NCBI GenBank assembly: GCA_017303905.1
Contig: JAFLBH010000001.1
Coordinates: forward strand, 845,809-909,808
Length of the DNA stretch: 64,000 nt
Direction: 5' to 3'
From: Bacteroidota bacterium
GTDB taxonomy: Bacteria; Bacteroidota; Bacteroidia; B-17B0; Aurantibacillaceae
Shown: positions 26,093 through 34,278 of the stretch, piece after piece
How the letters are laid out: each line of letters begins with the position of its first letter
How positions within the stretch are numbered: the stretch's first letter is position 1
The notes under the pieces: model-generated
Told to the model about the DNA's origin: nothing
The model's input: the letters and a program-made list of their open reading frames with translations, nothing else
Databases searched by the model: none
Made by a program: the position numbers and the translations under genes

Positions 26093-26881
26093 TTATTTTT
26101 GAGACTTACCCTCAACAAATAAGGTCAATTCAATAAATTGTTCAACGCTTAATTGCTCAGGGCGTTTTTGAAACAAATCATTCAATTGTTCATCAGGAAT
26201 TGTAATCACTGCTCTTATCGAATTGCGAATCGTTTTTCTTCTTTGATTAAAGGTGGCTTTTACAATTTTAATGAATAATTCCTCGCCGCAGGGTAACTCT
26301 TTTCTTGCATTACGTTTTAAACGAATGACGGCCGATTTTACTTTTGGGGGCGGACTAAATACATTTTCATGTACGGTAAATAAATATTCAATGTCGTAAA
26401 AGGCCTGGAGCAGTACACTCAAAATGCCGTAGGTTTTACTCCCGGGTTTTTCGGCGATGCGTTGAGCTACTTCTTTTTGAAACATACCCACTACACAATC
26501 AATTTTATTTCTGTTTTCTAAAACACGAAACATGATTTGGGAGGAAATGTTGTATGGGAAATTTCCAATGACATTAAATTTACCCGAAACTATTTTAGAT
26601 ACATCGTATTCTAAAAAGTCGGCGTAATGGATGTTGTTGGCCGCCGCAGGATAATGTTCTTTTAAATAAGCGATGGATTCTTCATCAATGTCTAAAGCGA
26701 AAAACTTTTCTTTAAGCTCAGCAATTAAATATTTTGTAAGTACACCGGTACCGGGACCAATTTCAACTACAGAAATGCCGTTGTTGCATTCCAATAGAGC
26801 ATCCACAATTTTTTTGGCGATGTTTTCGTCGCACAGGAAGTGCTGACCTAAATGTTTTTTCGCTCTTACGGGTTGTGTCAT
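26093..26881 (-). CDS. rsmA: 16S rRNA (adenine(1518)-N(6)/adenine(1519)-N(6))-dimethyltransferase
   Basis: The 262-residue KsgA/RsmA enzyme dimethylates two adenines near the 3' end of 16S rRNA. KKHLGQHFLCDENI opens the protein, the SAM loop is EIGPGTG (40-46), the catalytic motif is NFPY (107-110) followed by NISSQIMF, and the C-terminus has NQRRKTIRNS. It follows DUF4286 as in many Bacteroidota genomes. Confidence 0.97.
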   Translation of the reverse strand: MTQPVRAKKHLGQHFLCDENIAKKIVDALLECNNGISVVEIGPGTGVLTKYLIAELKEKFFALDIDEESIAYLKEHYPAAANNIHYADFLEYDVSKIVSGKFNVIGNFPYNISSQIMFRVLENRNKIDCVVGMFQKEVAQRIAEKPGSKTYGILSVLLQAFYDIEYLFTVHENVFSPPPKVKSAVIRLKRNARKELPCGEELFIKIVKATFNQRRKTIRNSIRAVITIPDEQLNDLFQKRPEQLSVEQFIELTLFVEGKSQK

Positions 26882-26920
26882 AATGTGTCCCGCAAATTAC
26901 GCGGATTTTCGCGGATTATT

Positions 26921-27223
26921 TTAATCGATTATTTCCAATAATGTTCTAAACGCTGCAAATTTATCAGCATATCTTTTTTTTACATCGGCTTGTAATCCGG
27001 GTGCGAAATCTTTTTGATAGCGCTCAATATCATCCATTTTTTCAAACGTATACTGAAAGGAGTAGGTGTGTCCAACATCATCCACATTCAATACTTTCAC
27101 AATTTTATTTTCAGTAAAACATCCTGTGTTCATCACATCCGGAATGTGCGTTTCTTTCATGTATTTTAGCCATTCGTCATGTACGTCTGAATCTATGTTA
27201 ACCGTTACGTTATAAATAAACAT
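26921..27223 (-). CDS. DUF4286 family protein
   Basis: The 100-residue protein opens MFIYNVTVNIDSDVHDEWLKYM, with HTYSFQYTFEKMDDIERYQKD in the middle: the pattern of the DUF4286 family, a ferredoxin-like alpha/beta fold of unknown function nearly restricted to Bacteroidota. It has no catalytic motif I recognise. It lies between rsmA and a dioxygenase gene, 19 bases from the latter. Confidence 0.85.
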   Translation of the reverse strand: MFIYNVTVNIDSDVHDEWLKYMKETHIPDVMNTGCFTENKIVKVLNVDDVGHTYSFQYTFEKMDDIERYQKDFAPGLQADVKKRYADKFAAFRTLLEIID

Positions 27224-27242
27224 GGTTCTTTATTTTATTAAA

Positions 27243-28118
27243 TTATTTAATCACAAAACTACGCATACTTAAACTTCCCATTTCAAGGCTCTCGTAAATA
27301 TACTCAACATGCTCTCCTTTATTTTTTAATCCGAGAGTATAAATCATTGGTAAATAATGATCATTGGTTGGAATGGATAATAACGCGCTCTTACCTAATT
27401 TTTCGTAATTAATTAAAGACACATCATCTCCTTTATCCAATAAATTCTTCACGGTAGTATCAAACTCACGTGCCCAATCAAAAACATTGTTCGGATTCTG
27501 AAAGTCGACCATTCCTAAATTGTGTACGATGTTTCCACTTCCGATAATGAGTACGCCTTTGTCGCGTAAATAATTTAATTGTTTGGCTAATTCATAATGG
27601 TAGGAAGCCGGTTTACTATAATCTATACTCAACTGAAAAGTTGGAATATCCGCTGCGGGATAAATGTGTTTTAAAATCGTCCACGCGCCGTGATCTAATC
27701 CCATTTCTTTATCCTCGGTAACTTTGGTGTAATTTATTTTTTGCGCTACTTCTTTTGCAAGATCAGGCGAACCTTTAGGCTCGTATTTTACTTGAAACAA
27801 CTCATCGGGAAAACCGCCAAAGTCATAAATTGTTTTGGGAGAAGGATTCGTTGAAACATAAGTGCCTCGGGTTAACCAATGCGCCGATACCACAAGTATA
27901 GCTTTTGGTTTTGGAACACCCGCTTTAATTGAATTTAGTTTTTTGGTGAATGCATTATCATACAATGCGTTCATCGGATTACCGTGTCCGATAAAAAAAA
28001 CAGGCATACGCGCGGTATTCTCCATTTTTTTTAATTCATCAAGTATTGGTTGAGCGTTGCTCACAATCGGACTCGCCATAAGTAATGAAATTGATTTTAA
28101 AAAGTCTTTCCTATCCAT
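27243..28118 (-). CDS. Class III extradiol (LigB/YgiD-type) dioxygenase with export-like N-terminus
   Basis: The 291-residue protein is of the 4,5-DOPA dioxygenase type. Metal and acid/base histidines are in FIGHGNPM, SAHWLTRG, GLDHGAW and NDHYLPM. The N-terminus MDRKDFLKSISLLMASPIVSNA resembles a Tat signal (xRxxFLK) though with Arg-Lys instead of twin Arg; typical YgiD lacks this. Export to the periplasm is therefore possible but uncertain. It overlaps the TPR gene by 8 bases, so it is co-translated. It sits inside an otherwise conserved TPR - DUF4286 - rsmA neighbourhood. Confidence 0.85.
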   Translation of the reverse strand: MDRKDFLKSISLLMASPIVSNAQPILDELKKMENTARMPVFFIGHGNPMNALYDNAFTKKLNSIKAGVPKPKAILVVSAHWLTRGTYVSTNPSPKTIYDFGGFPDELFQVKYEPKGSPDLAKEVAQKINYTKVTEDKEMGLDHGAWTILKHIYPAADIPTFQLSIDYSKPASYHYELAKQLNYLRDKGVLIIGSGNIVHNLGMVDFQNPNNVFDWAREFDTTVKNLLDKGDDVSLINYEKLGKSALLSIPTNDHYLPMIYTLGLKNKGEHVEYIYESLEMGSLSMRSFVIK

Positions 28119-29946
28119 TGTCTAAATTGTCTCCACGTAATTGACGGTAACGTTTTCGTGCTTCCACAACATAAATGCTTCCGGGATATTTAGTGAGTAC
28201 ATTCTGATATTCCGTTTTCGCTTTTTCTACGTCAATCATTTTTTTCTCGTATAACTCGGCTAACTTAAATTGCGCATCATCACCATATAATTCAGTCGAA
28301 TAATATTCTATAATGTCTTTATACATTTTTTCCGCCTCCGGATATTTTCCCAGCTTATCATAAATAGCAGCCTTCTTAAATAAAATATCATCTCCTAAAG
28401 TATGTGTCGGGAAAATTTTATTGATACTATCCAATTGCACAATCGCTTCATCATATTTGTGCTGAACAATCAATAAATCAGCCACAGCAAACCTGGCAAG
28501 AGGCGCCGCATTTGTATCTACTCCAATGGCATCCGTAATGATAAGCGATAAATCCAATGCATCGTTGGCAATTAATTTGGTGGTACTTCCTTTTAAAACA
28601 TCGCATTGTGTTTTAGCCCATGTAAAATCGGCAGCATAAAAACTCAATTTAGCATTTCTGAATTTTGCTTCCTGACCGATAGGCTCAAACTTAAAATCTT
28701 TTTCAACCTGAGAGTAGAGAAGGGACGCATCCCAAATCACATTCTTCAATAAATAAATATCGGCTAATTGGATTTTAAATTCAGCACGTGTTTGTGCGTC
28801 CATTGCCGGATTTTGTAACAAGCCTTCAATGTGCATAATGGCACTGTCGGGTTTGTTTAAGTAATACGCTTGTAAGTTGGCAAGATTGCTAATTAAAAAA
28901 TTAGCAAGATGTGAATTTTTGTATTTTTCCGTGGCTTTTAAAAATTTGTTTTCAAGAGCTAATAATTCGGTTGATGAAGGTTGTGCTTTACCCGTTAGGT
29001 ATTGGTATTCGCAATTGATGATGTCAATGCAAGCCGCATCATAAAAACCGTAAGAAGGGCCTTTATCAATAATGTATTGGAAACATTTCTGCGCTACTTC
29101 GTATTTTTCATTACTCAAACAAAGTTTGGCGAGCTCAAACATACGATGTCCGTCTTCCTTCAAACGTTTGTCGAGTGATTTACTTTGTGTAAATGCACCT
29201 TCAAAATCTTTTTGTTGTTTTTGAATGAAGATTAAAAATTCGGCGAATACAATTTTATCGGGATGCTGCTGAATGCGTTTTTGAAGTTCTTGTTTAAGAA
29301 TAGGATTTTTGAAACCTGCACTTTCCTCTTCATAACCTAAGGCGTTTTGTAAATAACCTTGGGCGGTATACAATTCACTTTCTCTAAAATCAATCGCGTC
29401 GAGGTATTGATTGATCATCGATTTCAAATCACCTTTACGTTTATAAACTTCAGCTATTTCATAGTAATAAGGATACTCCGGTGTTTGCTTTCTTCCTTTT
29501 AGATACGTTTCAATGGCAAGGTCATATAATTTTTCTTCCATGAACTCAACTGCGAGTAATTGAATGAAGCTTTGAATCGGAATAACTTCTTTGATGGCTT
29601 TCTGATAATTTTCGTTTTCTTTTTTTGTATCACCTTGCTCGCGGTAAATTTTAGCAATGTTAATGTAGATATTTACGTTTTGCGGATTACGCTTCAACAT
29701 CTTCTTCGAAATTTTTTCCGCTTCTTTATAATCTTTAACGCCTAATAATCCGGTAAAATAATACGAGTACCATTGATCCGGATTTTTATCGTATAGTTTT
29801 TCAAGATACACATTGGCTTTTTCGTATTCCTTTTTATCGAGATATAACATCGCGAATTTATCATCCGCATTTTTTTGTGCATGATAAGTAGAGCTGATGA
29901 ACAGCGCAATGAATAAAATAAAACTATGTACTAGTGAAATTCGCAC
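28111..29946 (-). CDS. Secreted tetratricopeptide repeat protein
   Basis: The 611-residue protein has a GTG start and a signal peptide (MRISLVHSFILFIALFI). Multiple TPR-like helix pairs fill its length, for example YDKLGKYPEAEKMYKDIIEYY, KTEYQNVLTKYPGSIYV and NVNIYINIAKIYREQGD. The C-terminal part resembles the tol-pal/YbgF-type TPR pattern. It is likely a periplasmic scaffold. A small palindrome AGGTAA-AG-TTACCT (29957-29970) sits 10 bases before the start and could be an operator. Confidence 0.85.
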   Translation of the reverse strand: MRISLVHSFILFIALFISSTYHAQKNADDKFAMLYLDKKEYEKANVYLEKLYDKNPDQWYSYYFTGLLGVKDYKEAEKISKKMLKRNPQNVNIYINIAKIYREQGDTKKENENYQKAIKEVIPIQSFIQLLAVEFMEEKLYDLAIETYLKGRKQTPEYPYYYEIAEVYKRKGDLKSMINQYLDAIDFRESELYTAQGYLQNALGYEEESAGFKNPILKQELQKRIQQHPDKIVFAEFLIFIQKQQKDFEGAFTQSKSLDKRLKEDGHRMFELAKLCLSNEKYEVAQKCFQYIIDKGPSYGFYDAACIDIINCEYQYLTGKAQPSSTELLALENKFLKATEKYKNSHLANFLISNLANLQAYYLNKPDSAIMHIEGLLQNPAMDAQTRAEFKIQLADIYLLKNVIWDASLLYSQVEKDFKFEPIGQEAKFRNAKLSFYAADFTWAKTQCDVLKGSTTKLIANDALDLSLIITDAIGVDTNAAPLARFAVADLLIVQHKYDEAIVQLDSINKIFPTHTLGDDILFKKAAIYDKLGKYPEAEKMYKDIIEYYSTELYGDDAQFKLAELYEKKMIDVEKAKTEYQNVLTKYPGSIYVVEARKRYRQLRGDNLDNG

Positions 29947-29956
29947 AATGAAATAT

Positions 29957-29970
29957 AGGTAAAGTTACCT
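29957..29970. promoter_or_regulatory. Short palindrome upstream of the TPR gene
   Basis: AGGTAA (29957-29962), spacer AG and TTACCT (29965-29970) form a perfect 6+6 palindrome 10 bases upstream of the GTG start. On the minus strand it contains TAACTTTA, one mismatch from the -7 consensus, so it may combine promoter and operator. This is inference. Confidence 0.3.
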
Positions 29971-30021
29971 AATAATGCGGCAGAAATGAGAGTAGAAACT
30001 AAAAATATTGTTAAGGATAAT

Positions 30022-30432
30022 TTAGTTCAGGTTAAAGGTCAACTGAACTTCTTTGCCGTTATGATTGAATTCTACCTTATCGGCTAAGTGTTTCATTAAA
30101 AACACGCCGCGGCCATTAATTTTATCAATGTTATTTGGGTCGGTAGGATCGGGCAAACTATCGTAATCAAATCCTTGTCCTTCATCGGCTACAGAGAAAA
30201 CGATTTTTTTATCTTCATTTTCAAAACCAATGTGTACATTTTTTTGAGGATTGCCTTTGTTGCCATGATAAATGGCATTGTTCACCGCTTCAGTCACGGC
30301 AATTAAAATGTTACCGTAGTTATCTTCGTTTACATTATATATTTCGCAAACGTCTTCGATTAAACGTTCAACTAGTCTTAAATTTTCGGATGATGATTCT
30401 ATCTTTAATTTCTGTCCTTTCGCCGGTATCAT
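30022..30432 (-). CDS. RsbW-like ATP-binding protein (GHKL, anti-sigma factor kinase type)
   Basis: The 136-residue stand-alone HATPase domain has the N-box AVTEAVNNAIYHGN, the G1 box VADEGQGFD and the G2 box GRGVFLMKHL. These are the hallmarks of RsbW/SpoIIAB-type serine kinases that bind sigma factors or phosphorylate STAS antagonists. No sigma factor or STAS gene is near. It overlaps the end of the DUF4175 gene by 4 bases (ATGA), so the two are coupled. Confidence 0.85.
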   Translation of the reverse strand: MIPAKGQKLKIESSSENLRLVERLIEDVCEIYNVNEDNYGNILIAVTEAVNNAIYHGNKGNPQKNVHIGFENEDKKIVFSVADEGQGFDYDSLPDPTDPNNIDKINGRGVFLMKHLADKVEFNHNGKEVQLTFNLN

Positions 30433-33400
30433 TTACTCACGCTATTAAAATAATTATTTACCTTTTCTTTATAATAAGGGGTTAAACTTGGCGGAACGGT
30501 GTTTAACAACTCCAGTTCCTTTTCTTTCATTCTTTTATACTCTAAAAATTGGCTAGGGTTACTTAAATCCTGATTTTTTGCTTCATTACTTTTCCTTTTT
30601 TCGTCCTGCTCGCGTTCCCTTTCAGCCTTTTCGCTTTCCAGTAATCGGGTTAAAATCTCCTGCTGGCGCTTCATGGTTTCGTTCGTAATTTGCTTATTTA
30701 CAATATCTTTCTCGGTTTGTTCCATCATTTCGGCCAGGTTACCGCCAGGATTTTGACCCTTATTTTTCATCTGATCCATCATTTGCTGCAACTGGCGTCT
30801 TAAGGCTTCCTGTTGGGCCGCCATTTTAGCCAATTGTTCCGAAGTTCCGGGCATCATTTGCTGTCCGCCCTGGTTTTGCTGACCTTGCCCTATGCCCATG
30901 CCTTGTCCCGGCTTTTGCCCTGGTTTCTGTCCCGGTTTTTCTCCGGGCTTTTGTCCTTTTTCTAATGCTTCTTTTAATTGTTGTAATTGCTGATTGAGTT
31001 GCTGCTGCATTTTACTCATGCTTGGCTGTCCGGATTTTGGTTTTTGGCCTGAGCCACTGTTTTTAGGATTCTTGCATTTTCCACCACCCGATGCTTTCAT
31101 CTGGTTTTTCATTTTCATTTGCTGTTGCATTTGCTCTAAACTTTCGTTCAGCAATAAAGCCAGATTATTAATAGCCGTGAGTCCGCCTTGCATACGCATT
31201 CCCGCTTCAGCAGGCATGCGTTCGGCTAAGGACTCAATTGTTTTTTTCATATTGAAATGAATGGAAGAAATTTCACGGTTCACATAGGCTTCAATTTGTG
31301 GTGCGCGTTTACTTAGCGCGAGTAAACTATCTTCAATAATTTTCGCGTCGTCTTGTAATTTTTTCTGTTGTTGCGGAATTTTAATGTACTGCGGATTATC
31401 GATGCGCGTTTTCGGAAGTGTTTTTACTAATTCTTCTTGTGCAAAAGAGAGGTTCAATAAATTTTCAAGAATTTGGCGGAGAGCAGCGGCATTTTCTTCC
31501 TCTTCTTTCTCTTCCATTTCTTGCATCGCGTTTTCCATATCCTGCTTCATCTTCTCCATTTGTTTCTGAGCCTCTTTCTGATTTTTGGAAGCGTTTTTCT
31601 TATTGTTCTTGCTCAATTGTTCAGAGCTGTTTTGCATTTCTTCTTCAGCTTGCTTTTGTTCATTTTTGGTATCAGGCATTTGATTAGGTTGCTCGAGTTC
31701 AGAATTTTTTTGTTCCAACTCTTTCATGTCTTCCGCTAACTTATCAAACTCTTTTTTGATTTCGTCCTGTTGTTTTTGGAGCTCTTTATTGTCTAGCTTT
31801 TTTCCATCTTGTTTCTTCTCATCTTGTGTCTTGCCATCCTGGTTCTTCTGGTCTAATGTCCTGCTGTCTTGGTTCTTTTCATCCTGCTTCTTCTCGTCCT
31901 GCATCTTGCCGTCTTGGTTCTTTTCATCCTGCTTCTTCTCGTCTTGAGTCTTGCTGTCTTGACTCTTCTCGTCTTGTTTCTTACTCTCTTCGTTCTTCTT
32001 ACCCTCAGTATCCTTGTTCAATTGTTCTTCTTTTTTAATCAGTTCATCTAACTTATCAATGGCCTGCTGCATTTTTTGTTCCACCTCAAATTGTTTGAAG
32101 GTTTCTAAAGCGCGGTCTAATTCTTTCTCAATGTCTTTGTTGTTTAATTTCATCTCTTCCAGTTTCTGCTGAATCTGGTTTTTGTCGAGCTGATCCATGA
32201 GCTTTTGTAACTCATTAAACATCTTCTTCATTTCGGGTGTCATCACATTCTCAAACAATTTTTCCAATTGTTTTTGCTTTTCGAGAAGGGATTCATCCTG
32301 CTGAGAAAATTCATTTTGTTGCTGATTGTTTTGCTGGTTCTCCTGCTTAATCTCATCGATTTTCTTTTCGAGATTTTTTTGTTTGTTCAACAATTCTTCC
32401 AGTTTCTTTTTGTCTTCCCAACCCAATTGTTTTTTATCATTCATTTTGCGGGTTAGCTCATTAATGTCTTTTTGAAGTTCTTTCGCTTTCTTAATACTTT
32501 CGTCGAGGTCTTTTTTAATTTCCTCATTATTCTTTCCGGTAGCTTCATTAATTTCATCAATGGTAGGCGCTTTAAACTGCATCACTTTTGTTTTAGCAGG
32601 CTTTGCACCATTTACGCCGTCGTTGTCCCACACTTCAAAATAATATTCAATTTTATCACCGGGTTTTAAATTAAACTGATTGGCATCGAAGTAGTAGAAA
32701 TAAGGTTGTGAGATTTGTGTTTTGTTGACACCTAAAATGTTTTCTCCGCTTTTTTGTCGCGAATTACCCAATGAGTCACTGGTGTAATGCGTATAACGGA
32801 AAACTAATTTCGAAAAGCCGTAATCATCTTTAATGCTGCCGCTGAAATAAATATTTTTAATATTGATGGAATCTGTTTTTTCACTCACATCAATATAAGG
32901 CGATTGATCTGCGATAACGTTAATGCCATAGTTAACGGAATCACCTTGTGAGCTGACAAACTGATTTTGTGTTTTGATGAAGTATCCTGTACTACGCAAT
33001 AAAATTTTGCTGAACGAAAATTTATTCTCTGCACTTTGCGAAGCGTTTAAAGTAGTGTCACCAAATCCAAGAATGAGATTATTGGTGTTTTTAGTATTGA
33101 ATTCCCAATCGATTTTTGTGCCTTGCGGTACTTGTAAATCCCCGCTGTTCGCGATGTTCTCGTCTTTGCGGTTAAGGTAAGCCGGATATTTTAAGTGCAC
33201 ATTAAACTGCATCAGCACCGGCTTAGGTAAAACTTCCAGTTCATAAGACTTCGAGTTGTAGCCGGCAGCAGTTAAAATAAAAGGCGTACTGCTTTGAACG
33301 TTCTTAAAAGTATAATTGAAAGTTACATTATTTTCTTTTTCCAGTTTAAATTCATTGCCATCAATTGAAATGAAAACTTCATTGGGAATTTCATCGCCTG

Positions 33401-34064
33401 TTAATTTTAATTTCAGGATAAAATCTTGTTGTTGTACAGCTTTCAATTGATTGTTTTCTATGTTAAACTGAAACGGCGCCTCGCTTTCGAAATAGGTTTG
33501 GTGATGCATTAAACGCGTGGTACTCTTGGTGAGAATATGCGGCCAGATGAGAGCAATAGCAATGGTAAGAAAGAGTGGAGGTAAAACATATTTCAAATAC
33601 TTTTTATTTTCTGAGATGTTAATGGCTGAAGTAAAAGGAACGGGTTTTAATTCGTTCACTTTTTGATTGATGCTTGCCATGAGTAATTCATCCGAGCCGC
33701 TGAATTTTCTTTCACTTTGCAATTGAAGAACATTAAGCAGTTTATCCTGCACGTTTGTGAAATGCGTACCGATAATTGCCGCGGCTTCTTCGTAGGAAAT
33801 AATTTTTCCGTAGCGTTTAAGTTTGGAAAGCGGAATAAAAATAAATTTAACGAGAACAAAAATGCTGCTGAATAAAAAAGTATAAAACAAAATGCTGCGA
33901 ACGGTAGTGCTGAATTCTCCTAAGTATTCTAACAATACAACTAATAAGTAGGCACTAACCAAAAGCGCGGTGGAGTACAGGGCACCTTTAATGAGTTGAT
34001 TCTTGTAATACTTGCGTATAAACTCATCCAGCTTTTGAATTAATATGTTTTCCTTACCTGTCAT
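30429..34064 (-). CDS. DUF4175 family large membrane-anchored coiled-coil protein
   Basis: The 1211-residue protein has N-terminal membrane helices (about 24-44, 59-78 and 155-175), a beta-rich extracytoplasmic region (about 200-500, with PAYLNRKDENIANSGD) and a very long charged coiled coil from about 510. Residues ~690-760 are Lys/Gln/Asp/Glu/Asn tandem repeats. A later part is Gln/Met/Gly/Pro-rich (GQKPGQKPGQGMG). The layout fits DUF4175 proteins of Bacteroidota; function unknown. It is the first gene of a minus-strand run with an ATPase downstream. Its start codon lies within a dispersed palindromic repeat. Confidence 0.85.
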   Translation of the reverse strand: MTGKENILIQKLDEFIRKYYKNQLIKGALYSTALLVSAYLLVVLLEYLGEFSTTVRSILFYTFLFSSIFVLVKFIFIPLSKLKRYGKIISYEEAAAIIGTHFTNVQDKLLNVLQLQSERKFSGSDELLMASINQKVNELKPVPFTSAINISENKKYLKYVLPPLFLTIAIALIWPHILTKSTTRLMHHQTYFESEAPFQFNIENNQLKAVQQQDFILKLKLTGDEIPNEVFISIDGNEFKLEKENNVTFNYTFKNVQSSTPFILTAAGYNSKSYELEVLPKPVLMQFNVHLKYPAYLNRKDENIANSGDLQVPQGTKIDWEFNTKNTNNLILGFGDTTLNASQSAENKFSFSKILLRSTGYFIKTQNQFVSSQGDSVNYGINVIADQSPYIDVSEKTDSINIKNIYFSGSIKDDYGFSKLVFRYTHYTSDSLGNSRQKSGENILGVNKTQISQPYFYYFDANQFNLKPGDKIEYYFEVWDNDGVNGAKPAKTKVMQFKAPTIDEINEATGKNNEEIKKDLDESIKKAKELQKDINELTRKMNDKKQLGWEDKKKLEELLNKQKNLEKKIDEIKQENQQNNQQQNEFSQQDESLLEKQKQLEKLFENVMTPEMKKMFNELQKLMDQLDKNQIQQKLEEMKLNNKDIEKELDRALETFKQFEVEQKMQQAIDKLDELIKKEEQLNKDTEGKKNEESKKQDEKSQDSKTQDEKKQDEKNQDGKMQDEKKQDEKNQDSRTLDQKNQDGKTQDEKKQDGKKLDNKELQKQQDEIKKEFDKLAEDMKELEQKNSELEQPNQMPDTKNEQKQAEEEMQNSSEQLSKNNKKNASKNQKEAQKQMEKMKQDMENAMQEMEEKEEEENAAALRQILENLLNLSFAQEELVKTLPKTRIDNPQYIKIPQQQKKLQDDAKIIEDSLLALSKRAPQIEAYVNREISSIHFNMKKTIESLAERMPAEAGMRMQGGLTAINNLALLLNESLEQMQQQMKMKNQMKASGGGKCKNPKNSGSGQKPKSGQPSMSKMQQQLNQQLQQLKEALEKGQKPGEKPGQKPGQKPGQGMGIGQGQQNQGGQQMMPGTSEQLAKMAAQQEALRRQLQQMMDQMKNKGQNPGGNLAEMMEQTEKDIVNKQITNETMKRQQEILTRLLESEKAEREREQDEKRKSNEAKNQDLSNPSQFLEYKRMKEKELELLNTVPPSLTPYYKEKVNNYFNSVSK
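31790..31990. repeat. Tandem repeat within the DUF4175 gene, ~45-base period
   Basis: The unit beginning GTCTTGGTTCTTTTCATC at 31866 recurs at 31911, with identity over about 35 bases. Shorter 15-base subunits (TCTTCTCGTCTTG-like) extend on both sides. It encodes the KKQDEKNQDGK-type low-complexity segment. Near-identity at DNA level suggests recent expansion. Confidence 0.8.
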
Positions 34065-34087
34065 GTCGAGCCTAGTCGAGACATCTT
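34060..34087. repeat. GTCGAG palindromic repeat overlapping the DUF4175 start
   Basis: ATGTCGAGCCTAGTCGAGACAT has imperfect arms (ATGTC...GACAT and two TCGA cores). The DUF4175 ATG (34062-34064 on the minus strand) lies inside it. The motif resembles dispersed GTCGAG/CTCGAC repeats common in Bacteroidota genomes. Confidence 0.6.
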
Positions 34088-34101
34088 TTTAATTTTTGTT
34101 T

Positions 34102-34157
34102 GTCATATCGAGTTTGCCCTCCGAAACATAGTGAAGGAGGGCAAACTCGAGATATCT
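34102..34157. repeat. Long palindromic repeat in the DUF4175 leader
   Basis: CGAGTTTGCCCTCC (34109-34122) and GGAGGGCAAACTCG (34136-34149) form a 14-bp perfect stem with a 13-base loop. Outer ATATC/GATAT arms extend it with a 2-base offset. Together with the previous repeat it fills most of the gap between DUF4175 and rng. Confidence 0.8.
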
Positions 34158-34186
34158 ATTAAGATGCAAGAATCATGCGCTTTACA

Positions 34187-34194
34187 CAAATTTA
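34187..34194 (-). promoter_or_regulatory. Bacteroidota -7 box for the DUF4175 gene
   Basis: TAAATTTG on the minus strand matches TAnnTTTG. Initiation near 34180 would give a leader of about 115 bases that contains both palindromic repeats. Confidence 0.5.
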
Positions 34195-34247
34195 ATCATT
34201 CGAAGTGTTAAAAAACAGAGGGGGAGTGTTTTTACAAACATTAACAA

Positions 34248-34275
34248 AAAACCCCAAATTTTCATCCGGGGTTTT
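34248..34275 (-). terminator. Terminator of rng
   Basis: AAAACCCC (34248-34255) and GGGGTTTT (34268-34275) form an 8-bp stem with a 12-base loop, ending in a T-run on the minus strand. It lies 3 bases past the rng stop. Confidence 0.8.
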
Positions 34276-34278
34276 CAA

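Noticed and set aside
29560..29745. Phe/Ile-rich plus-strand frame in the TPR gene
   Set aside because: Antisense shadow, no ribosome site or promoter.
31384..32051. Several plus-strand frames rich in Ser, Phe, Leu
   Set aside because: They are antisense shadows of the DUF4175 Lys/Gln/Glu repeats.
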